Assembly: GCA_023268255.1 (NCBI GenBank)
Contig: JALNJX010000003.1
Coordinates: forward strand, 62,001-126,000
DNA length: 64,000 nucleotides
Direction of reading: 5' to 3'
Source: Candidatus Wolframiiraptor sinensis
GTDB taxonomy: Archaea; Thermoproteota; Nitrososphaeria_A; Caldarchaeales; Wolframiiraptoraceae
Numbering within the stretch: the stretch's first letter is position 1; each line of letters begins with the position of its first letter. Under the pieces are notes generated by a model. The model made no database searches and had not been told where the DNA came from. It saw nothing but the letters and a program-made list of their open reading frames with translations. This document shows positions 9,100 to 18,157 of the stretch, piece after piece. Made by a program: the position numbers and the translations under genes.

Positions 9100-9870
9100 T
9101 TAAGATTTATCCCTTCGCCCATGGAGCCAGTAGAGCTTGTTCATGCTCCATTCATCAAGCGCTTCTAGGAGCGGCTTGCGGTAGATGTATTCCCTGATGA
9201 ATTTTATGTGTTCTTTCACGAGCGCCTCGACCTCCTCCGTGCTCACACCTCCCTTCGCGAGCTTTCTCCTCAGGATCTCCAGCGGCGTGAAATGATAGGG
9301 CTGCCCAACATAGCGCACTTTAGGCTTCATCCCCTCCCGGATAAGCCTCTCCTTGAGATGGGCTGGCGCCTGCTCCAAGATGCAGATAGCCTTCTCGTAG
9401 CGCATCAGCACGCTAACGATCTTCTCCGCCTCTCTGATCGAGGCGATCTCTGCGATCCTCTTCTCCTCCGAGAGCAGGCTGAGCCACTCATCGGCATCAA
9501 CGCGGCCCGTAATCATCGCTCTCAGGGTTAAGCGCGCTATATCAACAGCCCTCCTCGCCTCGATCTCAAAAGCAATCATATCGCCGTAGCAATAGATGTC
9601 CGGCCCCCTTCTCAGGCCGCGAAGCTCGAGTAGAAGATGCTCGTATCCCTTAAGCCAGGCTTCAGCCGGGCTTGGAAGCCTCTCCTCAACCTTCTCGAGA
9701 AAATCATCGTATTCAATGTTCTCGGATGCAAGATCCTGCACTAGGTTGCTTATGCTCTCCGGCAGGTTCAGCATCACGGCCTCCGGCTCTATCCGCCTCA
9801 GCTCGGCGGCCGCCTCCCGAGAAGCCCTCATGCTCGGGGGCTTAACTATGATCTCGACCTCCGCCCCCAT
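9100..9870 (-). CDS. Conserved-looking protein of unknown function
   Basis: A 256-residue soluble protein that I do not recognise. It is rich in Glu, Arg and Leu helices, with an early strand-like stretch (VEIIVKPPS), then EPEAVMLNLPES near residue 30 and YCYGD near residue 94. The early pattern loosely recalls TraB/ChaN-type folds, but I see no shared catalytic signature, so I do not assign it. There is no signal peptide or transmembrane segment. It sits between a radical SAM gene and an isochorismatase-like gene on the same strand, spaced by 45 and 28 bases, so it may belong to the same transcription unit. Confidence 0.65.
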   Translation of the reverse strand: MGAEVEIIVKPPSMRASREAAAELRRIEPEAVMLNLPESISNLVQDLASENIEYDDFLEKVEERLPSPAEAWLKGYEHLLLELRGLRRGPDIYCYGDMIAFEIEARRAVDIARLTLRAMITGRVDADEWLSLLSEEKRIAEIASIREAEKIVSVLMRYEKAICILEQAPAHLKERLIREGMKPKVRYVGQPYHFTPLEILRRKLAKGGVSTEEVEALVKEHIKFIREYIYRKPLLEALDEWSMNKLYWLHGRRDKS

Positions 9871-9915
9871 CCTCCCAAATTCACCGTTTTGATATCACCG
9901 GAATTTATCCCTTGA

Positions 9916-11067
9916 TCAGCTCTCCAGCTCGGCTAGACCCAAGAGCGCGATATTCCCGATATTAACCCTCTTGAGATGCTTTTTGGCCGCCTGATAGCAT
10001 CTCTCAACCTGCTTTCTCGGTGTGATCGTCATGTCGCTCATAAGGTAGTCCGGGTGGAATATGAGGAGGCTGTAGGGTATCTCGGGGTCGAGGCTCGCTA
10101 TGAACTCCGCGATCTCCGCTACCTCGATCTCATCAATGTAATGGGGCACTAGCAGGGTCGTCGCATTCAGGACGGGAACATCCCTCCTCCGCTCATAAAA
10201 CTCTCTGTATATCAGCTCGAAGTTCTCGAGAGTTCTCTTATTGTCCCTCCCGGTCAGGGCGCGGTGCACGCTCGGGGTGTAAGCCTTCAGGTCGAACTTT
10301 ATGTTGCCGCCGCTCAGATATGCCAATTCCCCAGCTCTCCTAACGAGCTCAGGTGCGCCGCAACCATTCCACTCAAAGCATATTCTGATTATCCTCTTCT
10401 CGGGCTTCTCCTCTAAGATTCTCTGCGAGGCGTTTATCGCGAATGGTAGCTGGGGCTCGGGCGACCCGCCGAACCAGCACCAGCAGGTTATCCTGAAATC
10501 CCTGAGAGTATACTCGATCAGCTCATCTGCGGCCGTGAGCTTTCCATCGCTCAGCCTCTTATGCGACCAATTCTGGCAGTAGAGGCAGTTGAAGCTGCAT
10601 CCATAGAAGAAGAGGGCGAGATTGTAGTAGCCGTATTCGGGCCCATTCTTGACCGCGTAGGCGGGATATCCGCAGCCGGTTCCAGCTGGGCAAAACCACG
10701 CCGCGCAGCAGTTCGTCACATGAGCATCCAGGTAATAGTGTAGCAGCGCCCTCTCCGAGTCCACGAGGAATTGAAGCCTTCCACCAACATTTCTTCTTAA
10801 GCCGCAGTAGCCGGACTCCCCCTCACCGATTAGGCAGTCTGCGTCGCAGAGCCCACATCTTATCCCGCCAACAGTTCTCGGAGGCTCTGGCGGAAGCCCC
10901 CATCTAGCCCTACTCTCGCGGTGAGAGCGCTCTGCGATCTTAAGAGCCTCCTCCGGCTTCTCCCTGAGGCAGTTCACGCATACGCCGATGCTTTCCGAGA
11001 TATTCCTCGACCTTGCCCCACATATCCTACACTCCTTCTCACGAACAACCCTCGGAAGAAAGATCAA
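9916..11067 (-). CDS. Radical SAM protein, pyruvate-formate-lyase-activase-like
   Basis: A 383-residue radical SAM enzyme related to glycyl-radical activating enzymes. It opens with a small zinc ribbon (CRICG...CVNC, residues 16-34) and then a CGLCDADC...GYCGLR segment (about 70-90). The SAM-cluster motif CSFNCLYC sits near residue 156. These extra cysteine regions occur in an archaeal subgroup whose substrate is not known. It heads a possible minus-strand cluster with the unknown protein, the cysteine hydrolase and the YbaK-like deacylase, and its 5' end faces the uppP gene. Confidence 0.82.
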   Translation of the reverse strand: MIFLPRVVREKECRICGARSRNISESIGVCVNCLREKPEEALKIAERSHRESRARWGLPPEPPRTVGGIRCGLCDADCLIGEGESGYCGLRRNVGGRLQFLVDSERALLHYYLDAHVTNCCAAWFCPAGTGCGYPAYAVKNGPEYGYYNLALFFYGCSFNCLYCQNWSHKRLSDGKLTAADELIEYTLRDFRITCWCWFGGSPEPQLPFAINASQRILEEKPEKRIIRICFEWNGCGAPELVRRAGELAYLSGGNIKFDLKAYTPSVHRALTGRDNKRTLENFELIYREFYERRRDVPVLNATTLLVPHYIDEIEVAEIAEFIASLDPEIPYSLLIFHPDYLMSDMTITPRKQVERCYQAAKKHLKRVNIGNIALLGLAELES

Positions 11068-11161
11068 GCCTTCAGCAAAAGCGTCCGCTCACCAATATTT
11101 CAGCGTTTCAAGCCAAGAGGCGGAGAATATATTCTCCCGATTCAAGGTTTTGGGGGAAGGC

Positions 11162-11977
11162 TTGAGGGGATATGAGGAGCTTGTTCTAGGAGCTGCAGCT
11201 GGATCGGCGCAGGGAATCTTCGAGTGGCTCCCGGTTAGCAGTAAGACCATCCTTCTCCTAATATTCTACTGGGCCGGTCTCCAGCCCTCCACAGCGTATC
11301 TCCTAGGCCTATTCTTGAATGGCTCGACGGCCGCGGCTGCAATAATCTACTTCCGAAAAGATATTTTGATGATCTTGAGGGGGGTTGTTGGCGATGTTGA
11401 GGGGCTGAGGCTTCTCAAGTTTCTTCTCGCCTCGACGGTTGCCACCGGCTTCATAGCCCCTCCCCTAGCCTTGACGATCGCAGAAAATCTCGAGCGCCTC
11501 GACAAGCTATCCATGCTGGCTATAGGAATGCTCTACCTCATCATGAGCATTCTCCTGTGGATGGGTGGAAAGCCGGCCGACACCAATAACTCCAACGAAC
11601 TCAGGCCCTACAGGGACGGTCTCCTCGCGGGCCTCGCCCAAGGCCTATCAGCACTACCGGGAATCAGCAGGAGCGGAATAACGATCGTGGCTCTTCTTAT
11701 GCTCGGCAAGAGCCCATCAACAGCCCTGAGACTATCATTCCTAATGAGTATCCCGGCGACGCTTGGCGGATCGGCTTATACACTCCTCCTAAGCGGAAGT
11801 GTAATGACCTCAATATCGGCGGCCGCGCTGATTACCGCGGCGGCCACGGCAATTATCACATCGCTAATCGTGATCACGGCGTTACTGAGAGCATCAAGAA
11901 GGCTAAAGCCACATGCGCTGACACTAATGCTGGCAGCGATAACGATAATCGCGGCGCTAATCCAGTCCAAACTGTAA
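11162..11977 (+). CDS. uppP: Undecaprenyl/polyprenyl-diphosphatase (UppP/BacA family)
   Basis: A membrane phosphatase that converts polyprenyl diphosphate back to the monophosphate carrier used for glycan transfer. Both BacA signature motifs are present: QGIFEWLPVSS near residue 16 and PGISRSG near residue 165 (counting from the TTG). About 7-8 hydrophobic segments follow in between. The frame is open back to 10988, but that part overlaps the divergent radical SAM gene and has no family counterpart. The TTG at 11162 with GGGGGAAGG upstream gives about 271 residues, the normal family length. Confidence 0.85.
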   Translation: MRGYEELVLGAAAGSAQGIFEWLPVSSKTILLLIFYWAGLQPSTAYLLGLFLNGSTAAAAIIYFRKDILMILRGVVGDVEGLRLLKFLLASTVATGFIAPPLALTIAENLERLDKLSMLAIGMLYLIMSILLWMGGKPADTNNSNELRPYRDGLLAGLAQGLSALPGISRSGITIVALLMLGKSPSTALRLSFLMSIPATLGGSAYTLLLSGSVMTSISAAALITAAATAIITSLIVITALLRASRRLKPHALTLMLAAITIIAALIQSKL

Positions 11978-12012
11978 GAGCTAAATCTAAGCAAAAGAAA
12001 TTTCAATAATGC

Positions 12013-12085
12013 GCCCCGGTAGCTCAGCTGGTAGAGCGGCGGCCTCGTAAGCCGCAGGCCGCGGGTTCAAAGCCCGCCCGGGGCT
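12013..12085 (+). tRNA. tRNA-Thr (CGT)
   Basis: A complete 73-base cloverleaf. The acceptor is GCCCCGG/CCGGGGC, the anticodon stem GCGGC/GCCGC has loop CTCGTAA (anticodon CGT), and the T-loop is TTCAAAG. The discriminator is T, with no encoded CCA and no intron. The acceptor and T-arm match the second Thr tRNA at 60.9 kb, which supports the identity. Confidence 0.95.
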
Positions 12086-12188
12086 TATTATTAAGTCTGG
12101 AGAAAAGACATGGCTCAGATTTCTTGATCAGATAGTAATCCTGGTGCCGATAAAGCCTGAGGTGTAGCATGGGCTCGCTTGATTTTTA

Positions 12189-12956
12189 TTGCTGCATAAG
12201 CTTCCTCTTAATGGCTTGAGGGGCGTCGTTGTCGTCATTCCGACATATAATGAGGCGGAGAATATTCGATGGCTTATCCCGGTGATTCTAGATCTTCTCG
12301 AGGGCGCCGGCTGGAGGACTGCGGTCTTGATAGTTGATGATTCGAGCCCTGATGGCACGGCTGATGTTGTCCGCGGCCTAGCTGCTTCCCGCCCTGGAAT
12401 AGATCTGCTCGAGAGGCCAGGGAAAATGGGCATAGGCTCCGCGTACATAGATGGGTTTAGGAGGGCCTTGGAGGCGCATGGCTGGGCCGAGTATGTTTGC
12501 GAGATGGATGCTGATGGAAGTCATCCTCCCGAGACGCTTCTCGGGATGCTCGAGCACGCTGAGCACTCCGGCGCTGACGTCGTGATAGGCTCGAGGTATG
12601 TTCCGGGCGGCGGATGGGTTGAGGGCTCTATTCACCGCGTCATGGTGAGCCGTGGAGCCAATCTGCTGGCGAGGATCTCGACCGGCGTCAGGGTCAGGGA
12701 CGCGACCTCTGGCTTTAGGGTGATCAGATCCTCAGCTCTCCGGAAGGTAATAGATCGTCTGAGCGCCCTCTGGTCCGGATACGTCTTCCAAGTCCAGCTA
12801 CTTTACCTGCTCTATGAGGCCGGATGCAGAGTCGAGGAATATCCTCTTAGATTTCTCCCGAGGAGGGCTGGAAAGTCCAAGCTTGGGGGAGGCGAGATCG
12901 CGCGCTATGCATTTTGGTGCTTAAGGATGATGTTCAGGAGGATCGTGCGGAGATGA
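12189..12956 (+). CDS. Polyprenyl-phosphate mannosyltransferase-like GT2 glycosyltransferase
   Basis: A 255-residue GT-A-fold glycosyltransferase of the dolichol-phosphate-mannose synthase (DPM1) type, transferring a sugar from a nucleotide sugar to a lipid phosphate at the cytosolic membrane face. Signatures are VVIPTYNEAENI near residue 16, VDDSSPDGTAD near residue 50, MDADGSHPPE near residue 107 (metal-binding DxD) and the ATSGFRV region near residue 177. There is no C-terminal transmembrane domain, as in short DPM1. The only convenient start is the TTG at 12189. It overlaps the thiL start by 4 bases. Confidence 0.86.
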   Translation: MLHKLPLNGLRGVVVVIPTYNEAENIRWLIPVILDLLEGAGWRTAVLIVDDSSPDGTADVVRGLAASRPGIDLLERPGKMGIGSAYIDGFRRALEAHGWAEYVCEMDADGSHPPETLLGMLEHAEHSGADVVIGSRYVPGGGWVEGSIHRVMVSRGANLLARISTGVRVRDATSGFRVIRSSALRKVIDRLSALWSGYVFQVQLLYLLYEAGCRVEEYPLRFLPRRAGKSKLGGGEIARYAFWCLRMMFRRIVRR

Positions 12957-13933
12957 GGAGGCTTAGGGATCTCGGCGAGAGATGGCTCCTAGACTGGATA
13001 CGCGGGCGGCTCGATGAGTGCGAGGGCGCATCGCTCCCGCCCGGAGATGATGCCGCCGACATGCTATTCGAGGGAAGGCTTATCATGTCATGCGATATGC
13101 TTGCCAAGTCCACGGATATCCCTGAGGGGATGAGCTTGAGGGATGCCGGCTTCAAGGCGGTGACCGCGGCGACGAGCGACGTGGCGGCAAAGGGCGGCGC
13201 TCCGATAGCATACCTCATTTCGCTCATGCTCCCCGGCGACATGCTCCTGGAAGATTTTCAGGAGCTTTGGGCGGGCCTGGAGGAGGCGGCTAAACTCTAT
13301 GGCGGAAGAATCGTGGGAGGAGATCTGAGCTCCGGGGACGAGATAATAATAGACGTCGCGTGCATCGGGAAAGCTGATCGAACAATCTCCAGGATTGGAG
13401 CTAGGTCAGGAGACATATTGGCTGTGACTGGCGAGTTCGGTTCGCAGGCGGCGGGCCTTCACGCGCTTCTCGCGGGAGTGAGGGGCGACCTACTCGCCGA
13501 GAGGGTGATCAAGAGCTTCTCGAGGCCGATCGCTAGGGTGAGGGAGGGGGTGGAGCTCGCGAGAACGGGCGCCGCATCATCCTCAATAGACTCGAGTGAT
13601 GGCCTCGCTAGATCGCTGCATGAGCTATGCAGGTTAAATGACGTGGGCTTCATAATTGATGAGCCGCCGGTTAGCCGCGACGCCGAGGAATATGCCACGA
13701 GATACGGCTTAGATCTATTCAGCCTCGTCTTCTATGGTGGCGAGGAGTATGAGCTGGTCGTAACGATAAAGCCGTTGCTATTTGATGCGGCGCGCGAAGC
13801 GGTTGAGAGGGCTGGTGGAAGGCTGATAGCCATAGGGAGAGCGTCCGAGGATAAGGCGATAAAAGTCAGGTGGAGGGGCGAGTGGAGGATTCTCGAGGAC
13901 AAGGGTTATCAGCACTTCGTGACAAAGTTGTAG
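12953..13933 (+). CDS. thiL: Thiamine-monophosphate kinase
   Basis: ThiL makes thiamine diphosphate from thiamine monophosphate and ATP. The PurM/ThiL fold is clear: GDDAAD near residue 32, the SCDM metal-binding strand, DVAAKGGAP near residue 78, GGDLSSG near residue 127, SSIDSSDGLA near residue 210 and YGGEEYEL near residue 265. The ATG at 12953 overlaps the upstream glycosyltransferase stop as ATGA, so translation is probably coupled, although the two functions are unrelated. The 3' end overlaps the convergent Nudix gene by 25 bases. Confidence 0.92.
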   Translation: MRRLRDLGERWLLDWIRGRLDECEGASLPPGDDAADMLFEGRLIMSCDMLAKSTDIPEGMSLRDAGFKAVTAATSDVAAKGGAPIAYLISLMLPGDMLLEDFQELWAGLEEAAKLYGGRIVGGDLSSGDEIIIDVACIGKADRTISRIGARSGDILAVTGEFGSQAAGLHALLAGVRGDLLAERVIKSFSRPIARVREGVELARTGAASSSIDSSDGLARSLHELCRLNDVGFIIDEPPVSRDAEEYATRYGLDLFSLVFYGGEEYELVVTIKPLLFDAAREAVERAGGRLIAIGRASEDKAIKVRWRGEWRILEDKGYQHFVTKL

Positions 13934-14442
13934 TAGTAGAGGATCGCCGTTATCGTCTTCGCATCCCTTATCTCGCTTCTCCTTATCGCGTCAAGCGCCT
14001 CCTCGAGGCCCAGCTCCACAACCGATAAGTCCTCGTCTATCTCGAGGCTCTGAGCACCCCTCCTCAGCCCCCTCGCCAGGTAAATGTGGAGCCTCTCGCT
14101 ACTATATCCGGGGCAGGGATATATTGTGATCAGGTGAATGAGCTCGTCGGCAGCATATCCCGTCTCCTCCTCGAGCTCCCTCCTAGCGCAGGCCTCCGGA
14201 TCCTCGCCGGGCCTAAGAGTCCCAGCAGGAATCTCGAGAATATACTCGCCGATGGGGCGCCTATATTGCTTGACGAAAACGATCTTTCCGCTGGGAGTGA
14301 TGGGGATCACGGCCGAGGCGCCCGAGTGAACAACGATCTCGCGGTAGAACCTCTTACCTGATGGAAGCTCGACGAGCTCCCTCCTCAAGGATACGGCTCT
14401 GCCCTCATAAACCTGCTCGCTCGAAACGATCCTCGCGCGCAT
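13909..14442 (-). CDS. Nudix hydrolase, ADP-ribose pyrophosphatase-like
   Basis: A 177-residue Nudix enzyme. The Nudix box begins at GTLRPGEDP and ends REL-EEETGY (residues 75-97), providing the metal-binding Glu residues. The surrounding pattern (VKQYRRPIGEYILEIPAG before the box, and a Pro-Gly-Tyr segment after it) is that of ADP-sugar diphosphatases rather than dNTP cleaners. The expected reaction is ADP-ribose to AMP plus ribose 5-phosphate; this is a family inference. Confidence 0.87.
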   Translation of the reverse strand: MRARIVSSEQVYEGRAVSLRRELVELPSGKRFYREIVVHSGASAVIPITPSGKIVFVKQYRRPIGEYILEIPAGTLRPGEDPEACARRELEEETGYAADELIHLITIYPCPGYSSERLHIYLARGLRRGAQSLEIDEDLSVVELGLEEALDAIRRSEIRDAKTITAILYYYNFVTKC

Positions 14443-14519
14443 CTCCTAAAGCGCTACTGAGAATAACCCTGTGATTTAAACTAGCTCTCCAAGCCTGGAG
14501 CCTCGACCTCCATGTGATT

Positions 14520-14623
14520 CGGGCCCGGGGGGATTTGAACCCCCGACCAATGGGTCTCCTTGGAGGGCTGAGATAACTTCCTCCCTAAGAGCCCACCGCT
14601 CTACCTGACTGAGCTACGGGCCC
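14520..14623 (-). tRNA. tRNA-Lys (CTT) with a 30-base intron
   Basis: The minus strand folds as a 74-base mature tRNA interrupted by a 30-base intron at 14556-14585, at the canonical position after base 37. The acceptor is GGGCCCG/CGGGCCC, the anticodon stem is GTGGG/CCCAT and the mature loop reads C-T-CTT-A-A. The intron contains GGGAGG and CCCTCC, which pair to form the helix needed by the archaeal splicing endonuclease. The discriminator is G and CCA is not encoded. Confidence 0.92.
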
Positions 14624-14684
14624 CCAATCATGGGCTTCCCAGGGATTTATTTATGCTTTAGTTTGCGCGAGTTTTTCTCGAGCA

Positions 14685-15254
14685 TTGGGCGCCGTTGGCG
14701 TTGACCTCGCCGGCTCCCCGAAGGGGATTACAGGCCTCTGCTATCTAGACCGCGATATGCATGTCGATGTCTCCTGCGCTCTCTCCGATGACGAGATACT
14801 GCTCTTCGCGGATGAGCATGATGTCGAGGTGGTCGCCATCGATGCTCCATTGAGCTTTCCGAGGTCCGGCAACTTGAGGAAGTGCGATGAGGAGCTTAGG
14901 AGAGCCGGCGTCAGGGTTCTCCCGCCTACTCTGGGCGGCATGAGGAGGCTTACCGAGAGGGCTATCGGGCTCGCTGGAATCCTAAGATCCCGCGGCTATG
15001 ACGTCATAGAAGTGTTTCCGACCGGCGCTCGGAAAGTCCTGGGACTTCCATCAAAGAAGGATGGGATTGAGGCTCTCCGCAGAGCCCTGATCTCGCGCGG
15101 CGTGATAGGATTGCCAGAAGACTTGGATCAGCACGTCCTCGACGCGGTGATATGCGCGCTTGTCGGCTTGCATTATCTCGAAGGGAATTATGTGGAGTTC
15201 GGGGAAAGGAGCGAGGGAGTGATAGTAATGCCGCGCTCGAGATCACCTGAATGA
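14685..15254 (+). CDS. DUF429 protein, predicted RNase H-like fold
   Basis: A 189-residue protein of the DUF429 family, predicted to adopt an RNase H-like fold. Visible features are VGVDLAGSP at the N-terminus with the first acidic residue, VVAIDAPLSFP near residue 50 with a second, the EVFPTGARK segment near residue 108 and an Asp-rich DLDQHVLDAVICA region near residue 147. The substrate is unknown. The start is a TTG at 14685. The 3' end overlaps the convergent thrS stop by 12 bases. Confidence 0.75.
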   Translation: MGAVGVDLAGSPKGITGLCYLDRDMHVDVSCALSDDEILLFADEHDVEVVAIDAPLSFPRSGNLRKCDEELRRAGVRVLPPTLGGMRRLTERAIGLAGILRSRGYDVIEVFPTGARKVLGLPSKKDGIEALRRALISRGVIGLPEDLDQHVLDAVICALVGLHYLEGNYVEFGERSEGVIVMPRSRSPE

Positions 15255-17099
15255 GGGCCTCTTTGATAGTAGCTTCGGAAGCGGGAGCTTCTTGAATGGT
15301 TTGCCGCCAATCTCCTTCCTTATCTCGCTGATCAGGTCGTCGAGCGAGATCTTCTCGACGCTGCCCGTCGCCCTCCTCCTCACGCTCAGGAGCCCGCCCT
15401 TCCTCTCCCTCTCACCATAAACCACGATGTAGTGAATCCACTCCGTCTCCGCATCCCTTATCCTCCTATCCACGGATTCATCCCGATCATCTATGTCGGC
15501 TCTTATCTGGGCTTTCTCGAGCCTCTCGAGTATCTTGAGGCAGTCGTCGAGATACTCGGGCTTCACCGGGATCAGCCTGACCTGCGTCGGCGTTAGCCAG
15601 AGGGGGAGCATGGGCTTCTCGCCGCGCATCATTGCGAGGTAAGCCTTCTCGAGGAGGGCGTAGATGACGCGCTCTATCGCACCGCTCGGAGAGCAGTGGA
15701 GGATTATTGGATACATCTTCTCGCCCCGCTCATTCACGTATGTTATGCCGTAAGATGATGCGTTTTCCACGTCTATCTGGTCCGTCGAGAGAGCTGCGGC
15801 CTTGCGCTGGCAGTCCACGAAGTTGAACTCCCACTTTAGCACGAAGTAGAAGTAGCGCTCGCTCCACATCTCGGCCAGCACGGGCTTCCCGAACATCCTC
15901 ACGAGCTCGAAGATGAAGTCCTTGTGCTCCTCATAGAAGTCCCTGGTGAATCTTATCGCCATCTCGATGTCATCCTTGGTCAGCCCGACGCCTTCCATGA
16001 CCTCCAGGCTAAGCTTCAGCCTCCTCCTCATCTCCTCCTTAGCCTGCTCGAGATCCCTGCATATCGCGTGGACATCGGGCATCGTGAACGCCCTGAGCCT
16101 CTTTAATCCGACGAGCTCCCCGCTCTTCTCCCTCCTGAAGCTATATCTCGTGAGCTCGTAAAGCCTTAGTGGAAGATCTCTGTAAGAGAGGCTCATATCC
16201 TTCGCGATGAGGAATTGGCCGAAGCAAGCCGCAAACCTGAGGAAATACCTCTTATCCTCGGTCTCGACGATGTACTGCCTTGCCGGAAACTTGTGGAGGT
16301 ACCTCTTGAGGCTCGGGTGGTTCATGTCATACATTATGGGGGTCTCGACCTCTATCCCGCCGTACTCTATCACCTTCTCAGTGACATACTGCTCTAGGAG
16401 GCTCTTGATCAGCCTCCCCTTAGCATACCATCTCAGATTTCCCGGGTCGCTAGCCGGCTCATGATCCGCGATCTCCAGCCTCTTCATCAGGGAGACGTGT
16501 GGTGGTTCCTCGAGAACAGCTCTAGACTTCTGGATCTCGTAGCGCGCTAATGCCTCGAGATTCTCATGGCCCTTGAAGTCATACTCCTCGACCGGGATCA
16601 TATCTCCCTCCGGCGTGAGAATATACCAATAGGATTCAAGCCTCTCCTCAAGCAGCAGAGCCTGCGGAATCTCCTCGGCTCTCTCCCCTGCCCTCTCATA
16701 GCTCCTGAGCTGCTCGGCGAGCGGATGACCCTTAACGGAGACCTCCAACCTCTTATTCCACCCGAATGGCGCCGAGTATGTCTCGATGCCTAGGGCGCGA
16801 GCTTCATCGCGCATGGCCCTGAGTATTGAGAGGGCCTCGCTGGGCGGAGCGAGATTGGAGCTAAGGTGAGCATAAGGGTATATCACGATCCTTGAGGCTC
16901 CGAGCTTTCTAGCTTGCTCCGCGAGCTCCCTGAGAGCCCTTATCGCGATCTCAGCATCATCACCCTTCTCCACGCAGGTCAATAGCAGGAGTGCGTCCTC
17001 GATTCTATGGGCCTTTCTCTCAGCCTCCTCGTAGATCGAGCTCTCGGGCCTAATCGGCTCATACTCCACGTGATCCACATGGAGGGCTAAGATCTTCAT
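15243..17099 (-). CDS. thrS: Threonyl-tRNA synthetase, archaeal type
   Basis: A 618-residue class II synthetase that charges tRNA-Thr. The N-terminal 140 residues (MKILALHVDHVEYEP...) form the archaeal D-aminoacyl-deacylase-like editing domain rather than the bacterial one. The catalytic core includes motif 1 near 'VETPIMYDMNHPS', motif 2 around LTRYSFRRE and motif 3 near HCSPSGAIER, followed by the C-terminal anticodon-binding domain (VRLIPVKPEY onward). Its start overlaps the upstream small zinc-protein gene by 4 bases (ATGA). Two tRNA-Thr genes lie in the same window. Confidence 0.93.
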   Translation of the reverse strand: MKILALHVDHVEYEPIRPESSIYEEAERKAHRIEDALLLLTCVEKGDDAEIAIRALRELAEQARKLGASRIVIYPYAHLSSNLAPPSEALSILRAMRDEARALGIETYSAPFGWNKRLEVSVKGHPLAEQLRSYERAGERAEEIPQALLLEERLESYWYILTPEGDMIPVEEYDFKGHENLEALARYEIQKSRAVLEEPPHVSLMKRLEIADHEPASDPGNLRWYAKGRLIKSLLEQYVTEKVIEYGGIEVETPIMYDMNHPSLKRYLHKFPARQYIVETEDKRYFLRFAACFGQFLIAKDMSLSYRDLPLRLYELTRYSFRREKSGELVGLKRLRAFTMPDVHAICRDLEQAKEEMRRRLKLSLEVMEGVGLTKDDIEMAIRFTRDFYEEHKDFIFELVRMFGKPVLAEMWSERYFYFVLKWEFNFVDCQRKAAALSTDQIDVENASSYGITYVNERGEKMYPIILHCSPSGAIERVIYALLEKAYLAMMRGEKPMLPLWLTPTQVRLIPVKPEYLDDCLKILERLEKAQIRADIDDRDESVDRRIRDAETEWIHYIVVYGERERKGGLLSVRRRATGSVEKISLDDLISEIRKEIGGKPFKKLPLPKLLSKRPSFR

Positions 17100-17362
17100 A
17101 GAATCACCTTCGACCCGAAGCTTTCCACGCGCCGCATCCTCTCAACTTTCTGCTGCTCTCTAGTCATCTTCTTGAGCTGCTTCCAGTGAGTTTCGCAGAG
17201 ATAAGCTCTCCTTCCGGAGCCCTCGATCTTCATGCTTGAGGGGATGCGCTGGGCTGAGACGGATTTCACGGCCTTCTCCGCGCAGCCGGCCACGGAGCAC
17301 TTAACACCCTTCGAGACCTTTCCCATGCAGCTCGCCACCTCCCTGAAATCCACGTGGGGCAT
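17096..17362 (-). CDS. Small cysteine-rich (putative zinc-binding) protein
   Basis: An 88-residue basic protein that I do not recognise. It contains CSVAGC near residue 22 and CETHW near residue 56, giving three Cys and one His that could bind one zinc ion, and a Lys/Arg-rich C-terminal helix (KQLKKMTREQQKVERMRR). Such a layout suits nucleic-acid or ribosome contact, but that is inference. It overlaps the KaiC-like gene by 1 base upstream and thrS by 4 bases downstream, so the three are translated as a coupled operon. Confidence 0.75.
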   Translation of the reverse strand: MPHVDFREVASCMGKVSKGVKCSVAGCAEKAVKSVSAQRIPSSMKIEGSGRRAYLCETHWKQLKKMTREQQKVERMRRVESFGSKVIL

Positions 17363-18123
17363 TAAAGGTTACTCAGCATGCTGCTGTCCATGACCTCCGA
17401 GAGCGGCTCCAATATGACTATGCCCTCGCCGGGCCTAATCTCGAAGGTGTAGATTGCCGAGTCCACCTTGCTCCACCTCATCTTCCTTACGTAGATCGTC
17501 TTCAGCAGCTTCCCGTAAAACCTCATCACGCCAAGCACTATCACGCCGGATGAGAGGAACTCCTCGAACCCGAATCTACTGAGCTTATTGGATCCCGTTG
17601 GAATATCGCATGTGAGAACGGTCGTGGCCCCAAACCTCTCCTCCATCATATTCACTATCTCCCTCAGATATTCTCTTATAACAAGCTCCTCCTTGGCGCC
17701 AGCCGCGAGCGCCGATATCGGGTCCAAGACTATCCTGCTAACGGGCCTGCCGGCGGCAATCCTCGCCAGGGCATTGACGAACGCCCTGCTCTCCTTCCCG
17801 AATCTCCTGAGGTCCTCGGCGTAGAGCCTCAGCTCGAATGGATGGAATATCCCCTGCTCGATGTATTCCCACATGTTCCATCCAAGGGATAGGGCTCCCC
17901 TCAACACGCCCTCGATCCTCTCATCGAGCGATATGTAGATGCAGTTCTCGCCGTTCCTCAGCCCTTCTAGGAGAAACTGGAGGCTCAAGATTGTCTTGCC
18001 GACGCCGGTCTCGCCCGTGACGAGGTAGGTCTTGCCCTTAAGCAGACCTCCGCCGAGCATTTGATCGAGCTTCGGGATCCCGGTCGAGACCCTCTCGAAT
18101 GGCTCCATGAGCCCAGCCTTCAC
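17362..18123 (-). CDS. KaiC/RadA-like RecA-superfamily ATPase
   Basis: A 253-residue single-domain KaiC-type ATPase. STGIPKLDQMLGGGL opens the domain, Walker A is GETGVGKT (about residues 36-43), a conserved DE follows in ISLDERI near residue 70, and Walker B is IVLDPIS near residue 133. Archaeal proteins of this kind are used in signalling or regulation; the target is unknown. ATG 18108 is an alternative to the GTG at 18123. It leads the three-gene operon with the small zinc protein and thrS, a link to translation worth noting. Confidence 0.87.
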   Translation of the reverse strand: MKAGLMEPFERVSTGIPKLDQMLGGGLLKGKTYLVTGETGVGKTILSLQFLLEGLRNGENCIYISLDERIEGVLRGALSLGWNMWEYIEQGIFHPFELRLYAEDLRRFGKESRAFVNALARIAAGRPVSRIVLDPISALAAGAKEELVIREYLREIVNMMEERFGATTVLTCDIPTGSNKLSRFGFEEFLSSGVIVLGVMRFYGKLLKTIYVRKMRWSKVDSAIYTFEIRPGEGIVILEPLSEVMDSSMLSNL

Positions 18124-18157
18124 GGGCTACTAGCCTGTAAAAGCACTTAATGAATAA

